From: Versatilivorator sp963663845
Lineage (GTDB): Bacteria > Acidobacteriota > Terriglobia > Versatilivoradales > Versatilivoraceae
Reading direction: 5' to 3'
Assembly (NCBI GenBank): GCA_963663845.2
Contig: OY760650.2
Coordinates: 4,154,001-4,218,000 of the forward strand
Length of the DNA: 64,000 nt
This document shows, one piece after another, positions 27,150 through 36,103 of the stretch (positions are counted from its first letter, which is position 1; each line of letters opens with the position of its first letter). The translations under genes were made by a program, and so were the position numbers. Under the pieces are notes generated by a model. That model saw nothing but the letters and a program-made list of their open reading frames with translations. It was not told the origin of the DNA and made no database searches.

Positions 27150-29909
27150 TCACCCTGCGAGCACCTCATTCAACTCATCGATCACACCGTCCATCCGGTC
27201 GCCGAAGAGCTTGTACATCCGCCCCAGGCCGCCCTTGCCGTCGAACGGGGCCATGTCCAGGTCGTCGCGTTCCAGGTGAAAGGACGTGATGATGTGGTCA
27301 CGGATCATGCGCAGCCAGTCCATCTGCTCTTCGTTGAACTTCTCTCCGCTGCCGCGGTGGCGGGTCATGATCCAGTTCTGAAAATTGCGGCGCACGGTTT
27401 CCGCGTAGGGCAGAAGCGTTCCATCGATGCCGCAGGCGCGGCGTATCAGCGCCACCAGGGCGGTCAGTTCGGTGGCGGGCTGCTGCCCCTGGTACTCGTC
27501 GAGCAGGGAATAGGCCTGCCAGACTCGCAAAGGGGCCAGTTGGGGCCGATCGTTCCTGAGCCTGTCCATGACCTCCCGGATCATGGGGTAGGTCAACTCG
27601 CTACGACGGTGCGGTTGGGCATAGAAGATGGTGAGGGCTTCGATTTCATCGCGATGGTCTTCCAGGTAGCGCCGGAAGTCCTGGGCCATGGCGTTGGCGT
27701 TCTCGCGGGCGTCGCCTTCCCATTCGGCGCGGAGCACCCTGTCCAGGTTTTCGTGGTCGATGGTCTGTTCCTTGTCGCGGCGAATCGAGTCGATCAACTC
27801 GATCAACTCGCCATTGAACACGCCGGCGGCCTCGCGGACCAACTGTTCCTGGGCTTGTTCGCACGCGGCCTTTGACGGCTCGGGGTGGTCAGGCTCGGTT
27901 TCGCGGGCCTTGGCTTCGATCCGGTCGGGGTCGATGGCTTGCAGCAGATTGCCGACGATGTCGGTGAGCTCGATGCCGCCGGCCTTTTCCCGGATGCGTT
28001 CCTGCTCGTCATGGTCGAGCTGTGTGTTGAGGCGGGCGAGGCGGCCGGCAAGGGAGCTCACCGTGTCCTGGTCGTGCGCGCCCATCATCACGCCCATGGC
28101 GAGGTCCTTGAGCGGCACGCCGGGTTTGGTGATGAGCGGCTGGCTGGCGGTCTTGAGAGACCTGGTGACGCCGACAGCGTCCACGATCACGTAGTGGGTC
28201 TTGCCGCTGGCGGCGGAGGGCGAGACTTTCTTGAGATCGTCGTGGTCGAGGGTGCGGGCGCCGCGGCCCTTCATCTGCTCGAAATAGTTGCGGCTCTTCA
28301 CGTCGCGCATGAAGAGCAGACATTCGAGCGGCTTGACGTCGGTTCCCGTGGCGATCATGTCCACGGTCACGGCGATGCGCGGGTGGTAGTCGTTGCGGAA
28401 CTGGGCCAGGACGGACTGGGGGTCTTCTTCGACCTTGTAGGTGATCTTCTTGCAGAAGGCGTTGCCTTCGGCGAATTCCTCGCGCACGGTCTGGATGATG
28501 TCGTCGGCGTGGCTGTCGGTCTTGGCGAACACCAGCGTTTTCGGGACTTCGGTGCGGCCGGGAAATATCTCGGGCAGCTTGTCGCGGAAGGTGCGGACGA
28601 CCGTGCGGATCTGGTCGGGATTGACGACGGCGCGGTCGAGTTCCTGGGCGGCATAGGTCAAGTCTTCGTCCTGGATCTCCCAGCGCTTGCGGCGCGTCAG
28701 CCGTTCGCGCTTCTCGATCTGCTGGCCGGCTTCGATTTGGCCGCCGCGGAGGGTCTTCTGCGTGTCGATGACGTAGACCTCGTTGCCCACGTTGACGCCG
28801 TCGGCCACCGCCTGCTCATGGTCGTACTCGCTGACCACGTTTTTCTTGAAGAATCCAAAGGTGCGGCTGTCCGGCGTGGCCGTCAGGCCGATGAGATAGG
28901 CGTCGAAGTATTCCAGAACCTGGCGCCAGAGGTTGTAGATCGAGCGGTGGCATTCATCGATGATGACGAAGTCGAAGAACTCCGGTGGAATCGTGGGGTT
29001 ATAGACGACCGGCATGGGCTTCCTGGGCTGCACCAGCTCCGCCGGGTTGATCTCCTCCGCGAACTCGTTCATCTCCTGGCCCTTCAGCAGCGAGTACACG
29101 CGCTGAATGGTGCTGATGCAGACCTGGCTGTCCTTGGCGACGAAGGACGACTTGAGACGCTGAACGTTGTAGAGTTCGGTGAACTTGCGGTTGTCGTCGC
29201 CGGGCACGTAGGCCATGAACTCCTGCTCGGCCTGTTCGCCCAGGTTCCTGGTGTCCACCAGGAAGAGGATGCGCTTGGCCCCGGCGTGCTTGAGCAGCCG
29301 GTAGATCGAGGTGATGGCGGTGTAGGTCTTGCCGGAGCCGGTAGCCATCTGAATGAGGGCGCGCGGGCGGTCATCCTTGAAGGAGGCTTCCAGCGTCTCG
29401 ATGGCGTTGATCTGGCAGGACCTCAGCCCGGCAGGGGCCAGACTCGGAAGTCCCTGGAGCCGCTTGCGGAGCGAGGACGCCTGGCCGCGCCAGTCCAGCA
29501 GCGTCTCCGGCCGAGGGAAGTTGAACACTTCCCGGGAGCGGGGTTTCGGGTCCCAGCCGTTGGTGAAACGGGTGAGCACGCCGGTGCTTTCGTAGACGAA
29601 GGGCAGCGGCTCCGGATTTTCCAGCCACTTGAGCTTGGCGGAAGCATAGCTCCCGGACTGCTCTTCGACCGTGGTGATGTTGTGGCCCTGCTCCTTGGAC
29701 TTGGCTTCCACGACGCCGACCGGTTTCTTGTCGACGAAAAGAACGTAGTCGGCCGGACCGATGTCGGTCTGGTACTCGCGGACGGCAATGCCGAGGCCGG
29801 CGCTGAAGTCGATTTTCCTCTTCGACTGCACCTTCCAGCCGGCCTGTTCCAACAGGGCGTCGATCTTGTCTCTGGCCGCCTGCTCAGGCGTCTGGTTGGC
29901 GCTCCGCAT
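27150..29909 (-). CDS. hsdR: type I restriction endonuclease/translocase subunit
   Basis: A 919-residue HsdR of the EcoEI-like class. The N-terminal PD-(D/E)xK nuclease is visible (DYVLFVDKKPVGVVEAKSK, about residues 52-70). SF2 translocase motifs follow: Walker A ATGSGKT near 190, DECH near 305, LTATP near 330 and a helicase C-terminal motif (FEQMKGRGAR). The C-terminal HsdM-binding helical region ends in MDGVIDELN. It is separated from hsdS by the vapBC remnant and the duplicated hsdR tail, but all remain on one strand. Confidence 0.95.
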   Translation of the reverse strand: MRSANQTPEQAARDKIDALLEQAGWKVQSKRKIDFSAGLGIAVREYQTDIGPADYVLFVDKKPVGVVEAKSKEQGHNITTVEEQSGSYASAKLKWLENPEPLPFVYESTGVLTRFTNGWDPKPRSREVFNFPRPETLLDWRGQASSLRKRLQGLPSLAPAGLRSCQINAIETLEASFKDDRPRALIQMATGSGKTYTAITSIYRLLKHAGAKRILFLVDTRNLGEQAEQEFMAYVPGDDNRKFTELYNVQRLKSSFVAKDSQVCISTIQRVYSLLKGQEMNEFAEEINPAELVQPRKPMPVVYNPTIPPEFFDFVIIDECHRSIYNLWRQVLEYFDAYLIGLTATPDSRTFGFFKKNVVSEYDHEQAVADGVNVGNEVYVIDTQKTLRGGQIEAGQQIEKRERLTRRKRWEIQDEDLTYAAQELDRAVVNPDQIRTVVRTFRDKLPEIFPGRTEVPKTLVFAKTDSHADDIIQTVREEFAEGNAFCKKITYKVEEDPQSVLAQFRNDYHPRIAVTVDMIATGTDVKPLECLLFMRDVKSRNYFEQMKGRGARTLDHDDLKKVSPSAASGKTHYVIVDAVGVTRSLKTASQPLITKPGVPLKDLAMGVMMGAHDQDTVSSLAGRLARLNTQLDHDEQERIREKAGGIELTDIVGNLLQAIDPDRIEAKARETEPDHPEPSKAACEQAQEQLVREAAGVFNGELIELIDSIRRDKEQTIDHENLDRVLRAEWEGDARENANAMAQDFRRYLEDHRDEIEALTIFYAQPHRRSELTYPMIREVMDRLRNDRPQLAPLRVWQAYSLLDEYQGQQPATELTALVALIRRACGIDGTLLPYAETVRRNFQNWIMTRHRGSGEKFNEEQMDWLRMIRDHIITSFHLERDDLDMAPFDGKGGLGRMYKLFGDRMDGVIDELNEVLAG

Positions 29910-29978
29910 TCTGTCTGTTCGCTATGCCTTTGGCCGGGGCCGCAATCGGCTGAGGTGGCGGTCCATGGTGGGAGGCGA

Positions 29979-30821
29979 CTACACCCAGATGCCCAGGACC
30001 GCCATGCCCGCCAAGCCGACAAGCACCAGAACGAACTTGAAGATGCGATCGGTGTCCCTGGTCGGCATCGGGACGTCATCGGTCCCGACCAATGTGCTGC
30101 GGATGAATTGCGCGACGCGATCGTCGATCCTGGACATCTCCGCATTGATGACGTCCAGAATGGCGATATAGATGAAGGTGCCCGCAGCCAAGGCGTTGAA
30201 AGACCCTTCAATGAGCAGCGCGGCCTGGCCCGCGACGAGGTTCGAGGTCACGGCGCCCAGCATGATCCCCAATGGCGTCATGGCCACGAAGATCGTCAAG
30301 ACCGTCCAGAGACGCCTGGTGTCGGCCCCGGAAGCGTGCACGCTGACCATCAGGGCGAAGGCAGCCGAGCCCTTGTGGAACAGGATGCCCAGCATCACCA
30401 GCACCGAGGTGGCTGCTTCAGCTTCAAGGCCGAGAGCGGCGCCGGCGATAAGAGAGTGGATCGAGAGAACGACGAGCAGAACCAGGGGATAGATCGGCTG
30501 GCGTGTTCCCTTGTCCCGACCTGGTCGCTTGTATGCTTCGAATAGAACCCGGTCTGTGAGCAGCAGCAACCCGACGCCCACTGCCGCCAGCAGCGGCGCC
30601 AGGGGGTACTCGAAGTTCTCCTCGAATACCTCGCCCGCTTCGGGCAGCAGATGGATGAACCCCACGCCCAGAAAGATGCCGCCCGCCAGGGAGTTGCCCA
30701 GGGACAGGAATCGGTGGCTTCCATGGTGACGAGAGGCCAGCAGTGGGATGATGCCACCGGCGATACCGACGGCGAGGATCGATAGAGCCGCAACGATCTT
30801 GATGGTGACCAAGGAGGTCAT
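29979..30821 (-). CDS. ZIP-family divalent metal transporter
   Basis: A 280-residue membrane protein with eight predicted helices. ZIP hallmarks are the HSLIAGAALGLE helix (His and Glu metal ligands in TM4), HKGSAAFAL in TM5 and GGIFLGVGFIHLLPEA in TM2. It would import zinc, iron or another divalent ion. The start overlaps the stop of the upstream Cys-rich gene (ATGA), so the two are a coupled pair. The ATG at 30821 is preferred to the longer frame, which lies inside that gene. Confidence 0.88.
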   Translation of the reverse strand: MTSLVTIKIVAALSILAVGIAGGIIPLLASRHHGSHRFLSLGNSLAGGIFLGVGFIHLLPEAGEVFEENFEYPLAPLLAAVGVGLLLLTDRVLFEAYKRPGRDKGTRQPIYPLVLLVVLSIHSLIAGAALGLEAEAATSVLVMLGILFHKGSAAFALMVSVHASGADTRRLWTVLTIFVAMTPLGIMLGAVTSNLVAGQAALLIEGSFNALAAGTFIYIAILDVINAEMSRIDDRVAQFIRSTLVGTDDVPMPTRDTDRIFKFVLVLVGLAGMAVLGIWV

Positions 30822-31216
30822 GATTGCTCGTCGACGTCCGGGCCGGTCAACTGCTTCAGGAAAGATTGTCCTTTGGCTTTCAGCTTCTTCTCCAGCCGTT
30901 GGGTGCAGTCGCAGCCGGTGCAGGCCCAGGGCTCCTCGCCGTTGAGGTCCCGGCAGCGATTGCGGTCGTGGGCGTCCTGGACCCGCTCCAGGTCGAAATA
31001 CTCCTCCCAATAGGGGCGCTCTTCCAGCAGGGGAGTCGGGCAGAAGCAGACCTCCACCCAGCGGACCCGGCCGTCAGCCGTCCGGCGCGCCTCTTCCATG
31101 TTTCGAAGATACTCGCCTCCGGCGACCGATCCCCGCCCCAGGGATCTGTCCTCGATGGCCTCGAGCAGAGAACGCTTTCGGTTTGACTTGAGTTGAGCAG
31201 TGACGAGGTATCTCAT
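30818..31216 (-). CDS. Cys-containing protein coupled to the ZIP transporter
   Basis: A 132-residue soluble protein that I cannot name. The C-terminal half has a cysteine cluster (CRDLNGEEPWACTGCDCTQ) that could bind metal, plus an earlier CFCP pair. The four-base overlap with the ZIP gene suggests a metal-linked job such as sensing or handing over the transported ion; that is inference. The N-terminus (MRYLVTAQLK) resembles small alpha/beta proteins. Confidence 0.65.
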   Translation of the reverse strand: MRYLVTAQLKSNRKRSLLEAIEDRSLGRGSVAGGEYLRNMEEARRTADGRVRWVEVCFCPTPLLEERPYWEEYFDLERVQDAHDRNRCRDLNGEEPWACTGCDCTQRLEKKLKAKGQSFLKQLTGPDVDEQS

Positions 31217-31297
31217 GGATGGACCACGCAGATTTGTTCAGGCAGACGCGCTACGGTGTCTTCCGCATCAAGGTGCAGGGTTCGACTGAGAAAGGTC

Positions 31298-31564
31298 TCA
31301 ATCCTCGAAGGCCTCTCCCGCGCTCACGACCCGCCCGGCGGTGACGTCGTCCAGACCCTTTCGGATCCCCTGGAGCATCGCCGGATCGGCAAGCAGGTCG
31401 ATGGTCTCCCGCAGGCCTTCGAATTCCCGGTAGGAGAGCAAAACCGCCCTTGGCGTACCGTTCTTGGTGATGACCACCTTGGAGTGCTGCTCTTCAACGC
31501 GGCGGAGAATGTTGAGGAGTTGCGACTTCGCCGTCGATACGGGGATATGCTCGTCCATGGACAT
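31298..31564 (-). CDS. Phd/YefM-family antitoxin, apparently without its toxin
   Basis: An 88-residue protein with the Phd/YefM DNA-binding pattern: HIPVSTAKSQLLNILRRVEE, then VVITKNGTPRAVLLSYREFEGL. The C-terminal helix would neutralise a toxin. No RelE/Doc/PIN-like gene adjoins: the next gene on the strand is the Cys-containing protein 82 bases further. It may act as an orphan antitoxin or as an antidote to an unlinked toxin. Confidence 0.82.
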   Translation of the reverse strand: MSMDEHIPVSTAKSQLLNILRRVEEQHSKVVITKNGTPRAVLLSYREFEGLRETIDLLADPAMLQGIRKGLDDVTAGRVVSAGEAFED

Positions 31565-31884
31565 GGTGAAAATTATGGCTGGGATTCTGACTGTGGTCAA
31601 CGGGCCGATCGAGGATATTCCTCCAAGCGGGGCGTTCTTCCTGCAGGGGTTCCTGCGTCCTCGGACGCGTAGCGGCATCAGCTCACCCTCCATTGACCCA
31701 TCCTTTCTCTTGTGGCTATAGTGGACGGCCCGCCCGAGACGAGCAGCACCCCGCCCTGGCGCGCGGATCAAACGAGAGTGAAACACTCAATCGTCAATAA
31801 AGACGAACGGCGAATGCACACGAATTGGGCACGAAGACCCATGGACCTGCTTGGCTGCGTCGACGTCACGGGAGGAAGCCCCCT

Positions 31885-32087
31885 CCGGGAGCGCGGGCGT
31901 CCCGCCCGCACAACACTGGCACAGCCTCACCCAACTCCTCCACCCGGCTCGACCGGCAACGGCGCCACGATTCTGCTTCGGCCGAGCCCATGGGGTTCCC
32001 GCCGGCAGGATGGCCGTGCGCCGCATCACGGGGAAACGGAGCGGCCACCCAACGCAGTGCATGCGGGCGAGACGCCCGCGCTCCCGG
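31885..32087 (+). repeat. REPIN-like element, copy B
   Basis: A 203-bp copy with both hairpin ends (31885-31910 and 32062-32087). The interior is the reverse orientation of copies at 8171 and 45675. Its right flank (to ~32200) and left flank (from ~31795) also match the flanks of other copies. Confidence 0.85.
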
Positions 32088-32275
32088 AGGGGTGCCTCCT
32101 CCCATCCTTCTTGCTCCGCGAGAAGGCACTGGCCCTGCCGATGCGGCAGTGCCGTCCCGCTTCGTGTGTCTTCAGTGAAACACCCCATCGTCAATAAAGG
32201 CGAACCACGAATGGACACGAATAGGCACGAATACCGGTGGACCTGCTTGGCTGCGATGACGTCACGGGATGAAGG

Positions 32276-32477
32276 CCGGGAGCGCGGGCGTCCCGCCCGC
32301 ACAACACTGGCACAGTTTCACCCATCTCCTCCACCCGGCTCGACCGGCAACGGCGCCTGGGCTCTGCCTCGGCCGAGCCCAAGCAGTTCCCGCCGGCAGG
32401 GTGGCCGGGTGCCATATCGCGGGGAAACCGAGCGGCACCGAACGGCAGTGTATGCGGGCGGGACGCCCGCGCTCCCG
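32276..32477 (+). repeat. REPIN-like element, copy C
   Basis: A 202-bp copy in direct orientation relative to copy B, separated from it by ~190 bases that include a repeated CACGAATGGACACGAATAG tract. Copies B and C fill the 31565-32653 gap, in which I see no gene. Confidence 0.85.
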
Positions 32478-32653
32478 GAGGGGCGCCTCTCCCGTGGGTC
32501 TTGGTGGATAACTCTCTTTTTCTCTTGTTTCAGGGGATGGGCCGCTTTGGGCGCCCTGTCTGGCTCCAGGCAAGGAGAATTCTGGCGGGTCGCGCCCTGA
32601 GGCAACCTCGGTGAAGCCCACTCGGAACAGTCAGGCTCAAGGGGATTGAAGCC

Positions 32654-33871
32654 ATGGCCTTGCCCGACGAAGAACGGCTGAACCAGGTTCGGCAGTCCCT
32701 GGCCGAGGGGGGACTGGACGCCCTGCTGCTGCTCTATCCGGACGACATCCTGATGGCTACCGGCATGCTGCCGGCCAGCACCCACGTGGCCGTCCTGGTG
32801 GACCGGGACGGCGGAGTCAGTCTGCTGACGCCCTGGTGGCGGGAAGCCTTCGTGGCCGAGGAGAGCTGGGCCGACCGCATCGACTGCTTCGACTGGTGCA
32901 AGCGGGGCTGTGAGGTTGACCCCGACCAAGCCGTCATCGAGTGGCTTCGGAGCCGGAGGTCGGGGCAGGGAATCGAAAAGGTCGGGGCTCATCTCGAGGT
33001 GCACCACTACGGGCCCAACAAGATGCCCTCGGAGTGCTTGACCTATGACCGCATTCGGGCCGAGCTGCCTTCGATATTTCCCGTGGTCGAGGACGCCGGA
33101 GACCGCATCGCCCAGCTCAAGTCGGTCAAGACCTCCAGGGAGGTCGGCAAGCTCAAGGTGGCTCACCAGGTGGCGCGAGCGGGAGCGCAGGCCTTCTACA
33201 CGCTGGCTGAGGCCGGCATTCGGGAAATCGATCTGGCCACCGAGGTTCACTGCGCCGTCCTCAGGCAGGCGGCCTCGCTGGGAATCGACTACGTCTTTTG
33301 CGAGATGCCGCAGATTACCTCGGGTCCCGAGCGCACGCTGATCGCCGATACCCTTTCCAACCATCCCACGGCAAGGAGGCTGCAGCCGGGCGACCCGGTG
33401 CTGTTGGAGATGGGCGCTCACGTCGAGGGATACTGGGCCGACATCACCCGGGCCACGGTGGTCGGCGAACCGACCGCATTGCTGCGAGGGCTGCACCGGG
33501 CCGTCCTGGACGCACAGGCGGCGGCCATCGCCCGCTATGTCCCGCGACAGAGCACGGGAGAACAGCTCTGCGAGGCCTCCTGGCAGGCCATGCGCGAGGC
33601 CGGATTCGAGCAGGGAATCACCCATTTCCTGGGGCACGGCCTCGGTTTCGCCTACCACGAGGACCGTCCCACCCTGGGTCCCGGCCAAAACCGGCCGGTA
33701 TTGCCCGGGCAGGTGACCTCGATCGAGCCGGGACTCTATTGGCGGGAAGGCGGCCGGCCGGTGGGCGGCGTCCGGGTGGAGGAAAACGTGGTCTGGGGTT
33801 CCCGGGCCGGCCAAGCCGAGATCCTGTCCGACTACTACCGCGGCCTGGACCCGCCGGGCGGGGAGTTCTGA
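32654..33871 (+). CDS. M24-family metallopeptidase (Xaa-Pro dipeptidase-like)
   Basis: A 405-residue creatinase-fold protein: N-terminal domain to about residue 165, then the pita-bread M24 domain. Candidate metal ligands are Asp in YWADITRAT, His in LGHGLGFAYHEDRP, Glu in TSIEPGLYW and Glu in GVRVEENVV. The usual first Asp is Glu (LLEMGAHVEGY), so metal binding or specificity may differ from classical prolidases; a creatinase- or hydrolase-like substrate is possible. Confidence 0.87.
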   Translation: MALPDEERLNQVRQSLAEGGLDALLLLYPDDILMATGMLPASTHVAVLVDRDGGVSLLTPWWREAFVAEESWADRIDCFDWCKRGCEVDPDQAVIEWLRSRRSGQGIEKVGAHLEVHHYGPNKMPSECLTYDRIRAELPSIFPVVEDAGDRIAQLKSVKTSREVGKLKVAHQVARAGAQAFYTLAEAGIREIDLATEVHCAVLRQAASLGIDYVFCEMPQITSGPERTLIADTLSNHPTARRLQPGDPVLLEMGAHVEGYWADITRATVVGEPTALLRGLHRAVLDAQAAAIARYVPRQSTGEQLCEASWQAMREAGFEQGITHFLGHGLGFAYHEDRPTLGPGQNRPVLPGQVTSIEPGLYWREGGRPVGGVRVEENVVWGSRAGQAEILSDYYRGLDPPGGEF

Positions 33872-33954
33872 GGCCCGGTGCAGGACTTGTCGCGAGTCCG
33901 TACGTTGACCGCGAAAAGGGTTGGCTCGGCTGTGGAATCGGCGAGAAATTGGCG

Positions 33955-33983
33955 TTAGCGGCGAAATGGCTGCCGTGTATAAT
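33955..33983 (+). promoter_or_regulatory. sigma70-type promoter for acetyl-CoA synthetase
   Basis: A perfect TATAAT (33978-33983) lies 17 bases after a weak -35 (TTAGCG), about 52 bases upstream of the acs start. Confidence 0.5.
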
Positions 33984-34035
33984 AGCGCCCCTGTGTTCAG
34001 GCTGTGGAACGGTCGCGTAACCACGAGGGGGTCTG

Positions 34036-35991
34036 ATGAATCGCTCCGATCAACCCATTGAAGCCCTGCTGGAGGAGGAGCGCCTCTTTCCGCCTCCGGA
34101 GGAGTGCTCCCGCAACGCCAATATCGCCGATCCGGATATCTACCAACGGGCGGCCAAGGACCCCGAGGCCTACTGGGCCCAGGCGGCCGAGAGCCTGGAG
34201 TGGATGCGCAAGTGGGACCGGGTGTTGGACTGGAACCCACCGATTGCTCAATGGTTTGTGGGGGGGAAGCTCAACGTGTCCGTCAACTGCCTGGACCGGC
34301 ATGTTCGGGGTTGGCGGCGCAACAAGGCCGCCTTCATCTGGGAGGGAGAGCCCGGCGAGGAGCGGGTTCTGACCTTTGCCGACCTCCACCGGGAGGTCAA
34401 CCGGTTCGCCAATGCCATGAAGCGGCTGGGCGTGCGAAAGGGCGACCGGGTCACCATCTACATGCCCATGATCCCGGAACTGCCCATCGCCCTGTTGGCC
34501 TGCGCCCGCATCGGCGCTCCCCACAGCGTGGTCTTCGGCGGGTTCAGCGCCGAGTCCCTGCGAGACCGGATCAACGACGCCCAGTCCAAGCTGGTGATCA
34601 CGGCCGACGGGAGCTACCGGCGCGGCCAGATCGTTCCCCTCAAGCGGAACGTGGACGCGGCCCTGGAGGGCTGCCCCTGCGTCGAGACGGTGGTGATGGT
34701 TCGAAGGATCGGGGATGCGGCTTCGATTGAGGTGGACGAGACGCGGGACGTCTGGTGGCACAGCGTCGTGGAAGATGTCCCGGCCTGGTGCGAGCCCGAG
34801 CCCATGGACTCGGAGGACCCGCTGTTCATTCTCTACACCTCCGGGACCACGGCCAGGCCCAAGGGCATTCTGCACACCACCGGCGGCTACATCCTGGGGG
34901 CGTCCCTGACTCACAAGTGGGTGTTCGACGCCAAGGAAGAGGACGTCTACTGGTGCTCGGCCGACATCGGCTGGGTCACCGGGCACAGCTATATCGTCTA
35001 CGGGCCCCTGGCCAACGGAACCACCGGGGTCCTCTACGAGGGTTCCCCCGACTGGCCCGACAAGGACCGCTGGTGGGCCATGGTGGCCAAGTATGGCGTG
35101 AACGTCTTCTACACCGCCCCCACGGCCATCCGGGCGGTCATGAAGTGGGGCGAGTCCTACCCGGCCAGGCACGACCTCTCCACCCTGCGCCTCCTGGGGA
35201 CGGTGGGCGAGCCCATCAACCCCGAGGCCTGGATGTGGTATCACGAGAAGATCGGGCAGGGGCGCTGCCCCATCGTGGACACCTGGTGGCAGACCGAAAC
35301 CGGCTCCATCATGATCTCGCCGCTGCCGGGCCTCACCACCACCAAGCCGGGTTCGGCCACCTTTCCCCTTCCGGGCATCGATGCCGACGTGGTGGACGAG
35401 GCCGGCAACAGCGTCCCCCTGGGGGGAGGCGGCTACCTGGTGCTCAAGTCTCCCTGGCCTTCCATGGCCCGCACCATCCATGGCGACCCGAAGAGGTACG
35501 AGGAGACCTATTGGCGGCGCTTCGGCAAGAACGTCTATTTCGCAGGGGACGGCTGCAAGCGGGACGAGGCGGGCTACTTCTGGCTGTTGGGCCGCGTGGA
35601 TGACGTCATGAACATCTCGGGGCACCGGCTGAGCACCATGGAAGTGGAGAGCGCCCTGGTGGACCACCAGGAGGTGGCCGAGGCGGCCGTGATCGGCAAG
35701 AAGGACGATATCAAGGGGGAGGCCATCGCCGCCTTCGTCACCTTGAAGGAAGGCGCCGAGGGGAACGCCGGCAAGGTGGACGAGTTGAAGAAACACGTGG
35801 TCCGGAAGATCGGACCCATCGCCCGGCCGCAGAGCCTGTACTTCACGGCCGAGCTGCCCAAGACCCGAAGCGGCAAGATCATGCGGCGCTTGCTGCGGGA
35901 TATCGCCGAGGGCCGCGCCCTGGGGGATACCACCACCCTGGCCGACGCCACCGTGGTGGCCAAGTTGAAGAGCCAGTACGAGGAGGGCTAG
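34036..35991 (+). CDS. acsA: acetyl-CoA synthetase
   Basis: AMP-forming acetate--CoA ligase of 651 residues, the family's normal size. It activates acetate to acetyl-AMP and acetyl-CoA. Adenylation motifs are clear: YTSGTTARPKG (about residue 270), WWQTETGS (about 420), and the C-terminal catalytic Lys in PKTRSGKIMRR (about 620), the residue usually controlled by acetylation. It is monocistronic, with its own promoter upstream. Confidence 0.96.
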   Translation: MNRSDQPIEALLEEERLFPPPEECSRNANIADPDIYQRAAKDPEAYWAQAAESLEWMRKWDRVLDWNPPIAQWFVGGKLNVSVNCLDRHVRGWRRNKAAFIWEGEPGEERVLTFADLHREVNRFANAMKRLGVRKGDRVTIYMPMIPELPIALLACARIGAPHSVVFGGFSAESLRDRINDAQSKLVITADGSYRRGQIVPLKRNVDAALEGCPCVETVVMVRRIGDAASIEVDETRDVWWHSVVEDVPAWCEPEPMDSEDPLFILYTSGTTARPKGILHTTGGYILGASLTHKWVFDAKEEDVYWCSADIGWVTGHSYIVYGPLANGTTGVLYEGSPDWPDKDRWWAMVAKYGVNVFYTAPTAIRAVMKWGESYPARHDLSTLRLLGTVGEPINPEAWMWYHEKIGQGRCPIVDTWWQTETGSIMISPLPGLTTTKPGSATFPLPGIDADVVDEAGNSVPLGGGGYLVLKSPWPSMARTIHGDPKRYEETYWRRFGKNVYFAGDGCKRDEAGYFWLLGRVDDVMNISGHRLSTMEVESALVDHQEVAEAAVIGKKDDIKGEAIAAFVTLKEGAEGNAGKVDELKKHVVRKIGPIARPQSLYFTAELPKTRSGKIMRRLLRDIAEGRALGDTTTLADATVVAKLKSQYEEG

Positions 35992-36103
35992 CCGCAACCG
36001 GTCCCTGCCGGACGCCGGGTTGCAAGCTTCTGTCCGGCCAGTACGAAGAGTTCGAGTTTCATAGACGCTAAAAAACGCTATCGACCCAAGGAGGAGAGAA
36101 CAC

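Noticed and set aside
27885..30545. 886-codon open frame on the plus strand opposite hsdR and the ZIP gene
   Set aside because: It is the shadow of hsdR, whose nuclease and helicase motifs are unambiguous.
31216..31340. Short plus-strand frame at 31216 beside the Phd antitoxin as the missing toxin
   Set aside because: It is about 41 codons long, Arg/Pro-rich at the end and has no toxin-like motif; it is on the wrong strand for a Phd partner.
31700..32653. Clustered repeats as a CRISPR array
   Set aside because: The units are two ~200-bp inverted-end elements, not short direct repeats with regular unique spacers, and no cas gene is nearby.
16997..32653. Second copy of the tRNA-Ser 3' end marking the far edge of the island
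   Set aside because: Scanning for the T-arm and acceptor sequence (CGAATCCCGCCCTCTCC) by eye found no second copy, so the right boundary stays undefined.
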